A stretch of DNA of 8,848 nt, taken from positions 1 through 8,848 of the forward strand of contig CAUZJA010000116.1 in NCBI GenBank assembly GCA_963579925.1. Direction: 5' to 3'. The stretch's first letter is position 1. Each line of letters begins with the position of its first letter. The position numbers and the translations under genes were made by a program. Below, piece by piece: positions 6,048-8,848 of the stretch. The notes below the pieces were generated by a model, which searched no databases, was not told the origin of the DNA, and worked only from the letters and a program-made list of their open reading frames with translations. Origin of the DNA: UBA1151 sp963579925. GTDB lineage: Bacteria; Chloroflexota; Dehalococcoidia; Lucifugimonadales; Lucifugimonadaceae.

Positions 6048-6136
6048 CCATCCAGCCATTGACTCATGACTCCCGAACTGCGCCGCGCAACCCATCACTC
6101 AACGTGCGCGCAGCACAACTAGATGTGCCTGCACAG

Positions 6137-6149
6137 TAAACAATGTTTA
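6137..6149. promoter_or_regulatory. Candidate operator palindrome
   Basis: TAAACA-a-TGTTTA is a perfect 13-base palindrome in an AT-richer patch, 167 bases upstream of the isochorismatase-family start. It has the form of a binding site for a dimeric repressor, but no regulator gene is present in the window. Confidence 0.3.
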
Positions 6150-6263
6150 TGTACGACGCAAGTTTGATGCACCAACCCCCAAAAGGTTTCACCACTAAGG
6201 AGCTATACTCTAAATTTTCCAGTGCATTCAACCAAGTAACTCAGCTACCGACGCACTCCTACT

Positions 6264-6277
6264 TCCCCCGAAGGGGA
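6264..6277 (-). terminator. UUCG-tetraloop hairpin after the tautomerase
   Basis: On the minus strand TCCCC-TTCG-GGGGA forms a five-pair stem capped by the very stable UUCG tetraloop, about 20 bases after the tautomerase stop. No U-run follows, so it may protect the 3' end of the mRNA rather than terminate transcription. Confidence 0.35.
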
Positions 6278-6296
6278 TATCCTGCCATGGAATGGT

Positions 6297-6479
6297 CTAG
6301 TCGGAGGCTAGTTTGCCTGCATATGCCCAATCAGATTGGCTCATATCGTGGAAGAGGACCTGCGTAGCCTCCGGTGGTGAGCCAACAATTTTTTCTACAT
6401 CCTTCGTGAATGCCATGGCCAGCTCACGCTTCTGGTCGTCAGTTCGGCCCTCGTACAGGTAGACATGAATTGCAGGCAT
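6297..6479 (-). CDS. 4-oxalocrotonate tautomerase-family protein (60 aa)
   Basis: A small enolase-type tautomerase that moves a double bond using its N-terminal proline as base; members work as hexamers or trimers in the cytoplasm. After removal of Met the chain starts with Pro1, followed by the family hallmark YEGRTDDQKRELA with Arg11. GSPPEATQVLF (32-42) is the second conserved stretch, then an aromatic at 50 (Trp, Phe in the classic enzyme). Position 39, an Arg that binds the substrate carboxylate in 4-oxalocrotonate tautomerase, is Gln here, so the natural substrate is probably different. 60 residues is the family length. The ribosome binding site is weak (GTGAG five bases before ATG 6479). 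It sits between the isochorismatase-family gene and the phosphoesterase, all on the minus strand. A role in meta-cleavage-like catabolism is plausible but unproven. Confidence 0.9.
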   Translation of the reverse strand: MPAIHVYLYEGRTDDQKRELAMAFTKDVEKIVGSPPEATQVLFHDMSQSDWAYAGKLASD

Positions 6480-6502
6480 AATCGCTCACTCTCTTGAGAC
6501 AG

Positions 6503-6526
6503 ATAAAAGCCGCAGAAGATTGCGGC
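6503..6526 (-). terminator. Intrinsic terminator after the phosphoesterase gene
   Basis: On the minus strand GCCGCA (6521-6526 complement), a six-base loop and TGCGGC are followed by TTTTAT (6503-6508). It begins 35 bases after the phosphoesterase stop. It also lies in the 5' region of the tautomerase gene, just behind a TATAAT box. Confidence 0.6.
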
Positions 6527-6533
6527 AATGGCG

Positions 6534-6539
6534 ATTATA
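6534..6539 (-). promoter_or_regulatory. -10 box candidate for the tautomerase gene
   Basis: A perfect TATAAT on the minus strand, 54 bases upstream of the tautomerase ATG, without a good -35 at 16-18 bases. Transcription would start about at the base of the terminator-like hairpin. Confidence 0.4.
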
Positions 6540-6560
6540 GATAGGTTTTGGCGTCGCTAC

Positions 6561-7313
6561 TCAGCGTTGCTGCGGAGCTAGCGGCCCATAGCGATGCGGT
6601 CGACCAGGACCTGCGGTAGTTCCCGTTCCTTCATGCATGCGCCGCTGTGTTTCGGCGATATCATACTCCACACGGTGGAACATCACGCTGTCCGTAACCG
6701 TGTCCACAACGGCGTATGAAGCCATATTGTTGCCATCGCGCGGCTGACCAACGCTGCCCGGATTCACGAAGGCACGCCCCGATAGTTGGACCTCATCAGC
6801 ATTCATTGGTAAAGAGACTACCGGGTCTTTCCCCTCTTCAAGGGTGAACACCAGAGGCAGATGTGAGTGGCCGATCACACAGTGTGCGGTATCAAAATGT
6901 TCCAGATTCGCTTCAGCTGCCTCGTACTCCATCAGGTACTCCCACACGGGATCCCGAGGGCTACCGTGGACAATCGTAAAGTCCTGGTACGTGACCGTGG
7001 TACTCAGCCCATTGAGATATTTGGTGCTCTCTGGAGTCAACACTTCTTTGGTCCACCGAATTGCTGCAGCGGCGTAAGAGTTGAATGCGTGGACGTCTAT
7101 CTTCCCTACAGCCGCTAGATCATGATTGCCCGCAACCACAATGGCGGATTGCTCTCGCAGAATGTCGATGCATTCGTTTGGGCTGGGGCCGTAGCCCACC
7201 GTGTCACCCGCGACCCATACCTCGTCGAATGCGCCCAGAACGCTGGCGTGATGCAGAACCGCCTGCAGCGCAACCGCATTCGAATGTATGTCTGAGAGTA
7301 AAAGGGCTTTCAA
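6561..7313 (-). CDS. Calcineurin-type metallophosphoesterase (250 aa)
   Basis: A two-metal phosphoesterase of the YfcE/MJ0936-like group (Metallophos_2 type); relatives hydrolyse phosphodiesters or diadenosine polyphosphates in the cytoplasm. All metal-binding motifs are present in order: DIH (Asp8, His10), GDTVGYG (Asp37), GNHD (Asn63, His64), His116 in IVHGSP, and GHSH (His149, His151). FVNPGSVGQPRDG (182-194) is the usual motif that closes the domain. The last 30 residues (TTAGPGRPHRYGPLAPQQR) are low-complexity and basic-proline-rich, probably disordered. The start is TTG 7313, chosen because GAGGA (7321-7325) lies seven bases upstream and the first strand MKALLLSDIHSN begins there. The physiological substrate is unknown. 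It is divergent from thiL with 71 bases between the starts. Confidence 0.93.
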   Translation of the reverse strand: MKALLLSDIHSNAVALQAVLHHASVLGAFDEVWVAGDTVGYGPSPNECIDILREQSAIVVAGNHDLAAVGKIDVHAFNSYAAAAIRWTKEVLTPESTKYLNGLSTTVTYQDFTIVHGSPRDPVWEYLMEYEAAEANLEHFDTAHCVIGHSHLPLVFTLEEGKDPVVSLPMNADEVQLSGRAFVNPGSVGQPRDGNNMASYAVVDTVTDSVMFHRVEYDIAETQRRMHEGTGTTAGPGRPHRYGPLAPQQR

Positions 7314-7320
7314 CGAGGTT

Positions 7321-7325
7321 TCCTC
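7321..7325 (-). promoter_or_regulatory. Ribosome binding site that fixes a TTG start
   Basis: GAGGA seven bases before TTG 7313. It is the first half of GAGG-aaa-CCTC, a small hairpin that could partly hide the site. Confidence 0.6.
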
Positions 7326-7371
7326 AAATTATTCACGCACCAAGTCCAACCAAATCCTATGGCACTCTACA

Positions 7372-7377
7372 TATAAT
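7372..7377 (+). promoter_or_regulatory. -10 box of thiL
   Basis: A perfect TATAAT ends seven bases before GTG 7385, so RNA synthesis would begin at or next to the start codon. No ribosome binding site is present between them. No clear -35 is visible. Confidence 0.55.
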
Positions 7378-7384
7378 CAGAAGC

Positions 7385-8386
7385 GTGACAACTCCACATT
7401 CGACATCGCCAGACGAATTCGCACTAATTGACGACCTCGTTGCCGGGCTAAATCCGCCTCCTTCATCCGACCTCGTGGTGGGAATTGGAGACGATTGCTC
7501 TGCGATAAAACGCGGGCCGTTCATAGACGTCTACACCACGGACACGATGGTGGACGGCGTGCATTTCCTATCTGAGTCCGTGGACTGGGAAGATCTGGGC
7601 TGGAAGTCGATTGCAGTGAACTTGAGCGATGTGGCTTCGATGGGCGCCACTCCACTGCACACGCTGGCGACTCTGGGCATTCCGCCGGGATTTCCTGCCG
7701 ATCATTTGAAGAAGCTCTACTCCGGAATTGATGCAATCACTTCTGCATTAGGTGGTCAGGTCACCGGTGGCGATATTGTCCGCGCCGACAGGCTTTTCGT
7801 TTCCGTCACAGCCGTGGGGACAATTGACACCAGAACGTCTGATTTCCCCGACCCCATGTTGCGTTCAAACGCTGTACCCGGTGATGTAATTGGCCTGACA
7901 GGCGTTGTTGGTGCGTCGGGTGCTGGGTTGCAGTTGATCAAAGCTGGACTGTCCATACCCGACTGGGCTCAAGTGCACAATCGGCCGACTCCAGCAGTAG
8001 CTGTGGGGCCCGCGCTTCGGATTGCGGGAGTGAAGTGCGCCATCGATGTGAGCGATGGGTTGGTGGCCGACCTTGGCCACATCTGCGAGCGATCAGACAT
8101 CTCTGCCACAGTGGAGATGGAACTCGTGCCAGTTCCTGTGGAATTACCGTCAGCATTCCCGGATGAGTGGCAACAACTGGCACTATCTGGCGGCGAGGAT
8201 TACGTGTTGCTGTTCACGTGCTCAGAGGAGCTATTCGCCCGCGCTGAATCAGCCGTTGCAACGCCTCTCACCCGCATTGGCAGGGTGATCGAACGCTCAG
8301 ACTCGGCATCACATGTAACCGTTCTGGATGACTCCGGTAGAGATATCACGCCATCACAAGGCGGCTGGGATCACCTGAGTGAGTAG
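7385..8386 (+). CDS. thiL: Thiamine-monophosphate kinase (333 aa)
   Basis: Phosphorylates thiamine monophosphate with ATP to give thiamine diphosphate, the last step of cofactor synthesis. The whole signature is visible: GIGDDCSAI (33-41), TTDTMVDGVHF (51-61), WKSIAVNLSDVASMGATP (73-90), TGGDIVR (127-133), GVVGASGAGLQL (173-184), AIDVSDGLVADL (219-230), SGGEDYVLLF (268-277) and the C-terminal GGWDHL (326-331). The length of 333 is normal. The frame is open for 100 more codons, but these run antisense into the phosphoesterase; GTG 7385 gives the usual N-terminus (EFALIDDLV near residues 11-19). No ribosome binding site precedes it and a TATAAT lies just ahead, so the mRNA is probably leaderless. 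It overlaps tsaE by 8 bases. Its product is the cofactor of the TPP enzyme at the left edge. Confidence 0.96.
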   Translation: MTTPHSTSPDEFALIDDLVAGLNPPPSSDLVVGIGDDCSAIKRGPFIDVYTTDTMVDGVHFLSESVDWEDLGWKSIAVNLSDVASMGATPLHTLATLGIPPGFPADHLKKLYSGIDAITSALGGQVTGGDIVRADRLFVSVTAVGTIDTRTSDFPDPMLRSNAVPGDVIGLTGVVGASGAGLQLIKAGLSIPDWAQVHNRPTPAVAVGPALRIAGVKCAIDVSDGLVADLGHICERSDISATVEMELVPVPVELPSAFPDEWQQLALSGGEDYVLLFTCSEELFARAESAVATPLTRIGRVIERSDSASHVTVLDDSGRDITPSQGGWDHLSE

Positions 8387-8848
8387 TACTCCCGCCGAGC
8401 TTCAATCCATCACCAGATCGGAAGACGAGACGATCGCTCTAGGCAAATCGCTGGGTAAGGAACTAATGGGTGGTGAAATTATTCTCATAACGGGGGAGCT
8501 AGGTGCCGGCAAGACACGGCTCGTACAAGGGATCGCACAGGGTCTTGGCACCGATGACAATCCGCGCAGCCCAACGTTTGTGCTGGTGAATCGGCACAAC
8601 GGCCGATTGGTTCTGCACCACTGCGACCTTTATCGACTCAACTCAACGGATGAGGTTTATGACCTTGGGTTGCTTGAGCTTGCCGAGCAGGGTGATGTGC
8701 TTGCTGTTGAGTGGCCTGAACCTGGAGAAGGGGCCTTCCCTCCGGACGCGCTGCACGTCAGCATGAATCGCGGCTCTAGTGATGACGAGAGGGTAATCAC
8801 GCTTTCTGGCGGTGGGCCTGATTCCGACCGTCTGGTCGAGGCATTGAG
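8379..8848 (+). CDS. tsaE: tRNA t6A biosynthesis ATPase TsaE, 3' end outside window
   Basis: The ATPase that helps TsaB-TsaD put the threonylcarbamoyl group on A37 of ANN-decoding tRNAs; cytoplasmic and usually essential. 156 codons are visible: the helix ITRSEDETIALGKSLG (11-26), the Walker A GELGAGKT (39-46), SPTFVLV (64-70), the DLYRL motif (83-87) and EWPE (111-114). The start is GTG 8379, inside the end of thiL (GTG overlaps the TGAGTAG end, 8 bases shared). The codon immediately before it is an in-frame stop, so no longer form is possible. TsaE is usually about 150-170 residues, so only a few codons are missing at the right edge. It is probably translated by coupling to thiL. The family motifs are intact. 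Confidence 0.95.
   Translation, partial: MSSTPAELQSITRSEDETIALGKSLGKELMGGEIILITGELGAGKTRLVQGIAQGLGTDDNPRSPTFVLVNRHNGRLVLHHCDLYRLNSTDEVYDLGLLELAEQGDVLAVEWPEPGEGAFPPDALHVSMNRGSSDDERVITLSGGGPDSDRLVEAL

Larger units (their letters stand above)
5971..6296. other. 326-base intergenic region with regulatory-looking elements, no convincing gene
   Basis: Lies between the isochorismatase-family start and the tautomerase stop. It holds a possible minus-strand promoter (6021-6047), a 13-base palindrome (6137-6149), an AT-richer stretch around 6130-6240, and a UUCG hairpin (6264-6277). A 30-codon minus-strand ORF (5967-6059) ends across the GTG of the next gene. The plus-strand frame 6143-6367 has no ribosome binding site and runs antisense into the tautomerase; I do not call it. 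Confidence 0.6.

Noticed and set aside
6200..6260. tRNA-like stretch on the minus strand (GGTAGCTGAGTTACTTGGTTGAATGCACTGG)
   Set aside because: It resembles a D-arm by eye, but no anticodon arm, no GTTCRA T-loop and no acceptor stem can be formed around it.
6143..6367. 74-codon plus-strand ORF
   Set aside because: No ribosome binding site, starts inside a palindrome and runs antisense into the tautomerase gene.
7085..7384. 100-codon N-terminal extension of the thiL frame
   Set aside because: It is antisense to the phosphoesterase and has no ThiL similarity; ThiL begins at 7385.

Overview
The window is 8848 bases of ordinary bacterial chromosome with densely packed genes on both strands. There is no rRNA, no convincing tRNA, no CRISPR array, and no insertion sequence or phage gene. 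GTG and TTG starts are common. Most genes carry a purine-rich ribosome binding site 6 to 8 bases before the start, which makes most starts fairly secure. The mix is a decarboxylase-like thiamine-diphosphate (TPP) enzyme, two alpha/beta hydrolases, a short-chain dehydrogenase (SDR), an isochorismatase-type hydrolase, a tautomerase, and a thiL-tsaE pair. It would fit an environmental heterotroph, for example a marine or soil Chloroflexota of the SAR202 type. That placement is an inference from gene content only; no marker here fixes the taxonomy.

Left part (1-1548, minus strand): the N-terminal two thirds of a TPP-dependent enzyme runs off the left edge. Upstream of it are a 99-residue protein of unknown function and a possible 24-residue cationic hydrophobic peptide, probably one transcription unit. 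Middle (1749-4297): a membrane-anchored alpha/beta hydrolase and an HSL-type esterase point rightward. Between them a small membrane protein on the minus strand converges on the first hydrolase and diverges from the esterase. Right-middle (4358-7313, minus strand): an SDR oxidoreductase, an isochorismatase-family hydrolase, a 4-oxalocrotonate-tautomerase-like protein and a calcineurin-type phosphoesterase. They are separated by hairpins or gaps, so they may be individual units or a loose operon. Right end (7385-8848, plus strand): thiL, apparently leaderless, overlaps the start of tsaE, which is cut by the window edge.

Functionally, the carbon-carbon-bond, ester, ketone/alcohol and tautomer enzymes look like an accessory catabolic neighbourhood for small carbonyl or aromatic compounds; no substrate can be named. 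thiL and tsaE are housekeeping genes (TPP synthesis; the tRNA t6A modification). ThiL would also make the cofactor of the TPP enzyme at the left edge, but nothing shows that the two are linked in regulation.

The least explained material is the set of small minus-strand proteins. The 99-residue and 93-residue proteins share a C-terminal tail (I-[EQ]-Y-x-x-Y-D-P-D) with little other clear similarity. The 93-residue protein contains a tandem 11-residue Phe-Lys amphipathic repeat, and the 24-residue peptide has a similar composition. A 47-base inverted repeat lies under the N-terminal codons of the 93-residue gene. The SDR also lacks several residues normally needed for catalysis.
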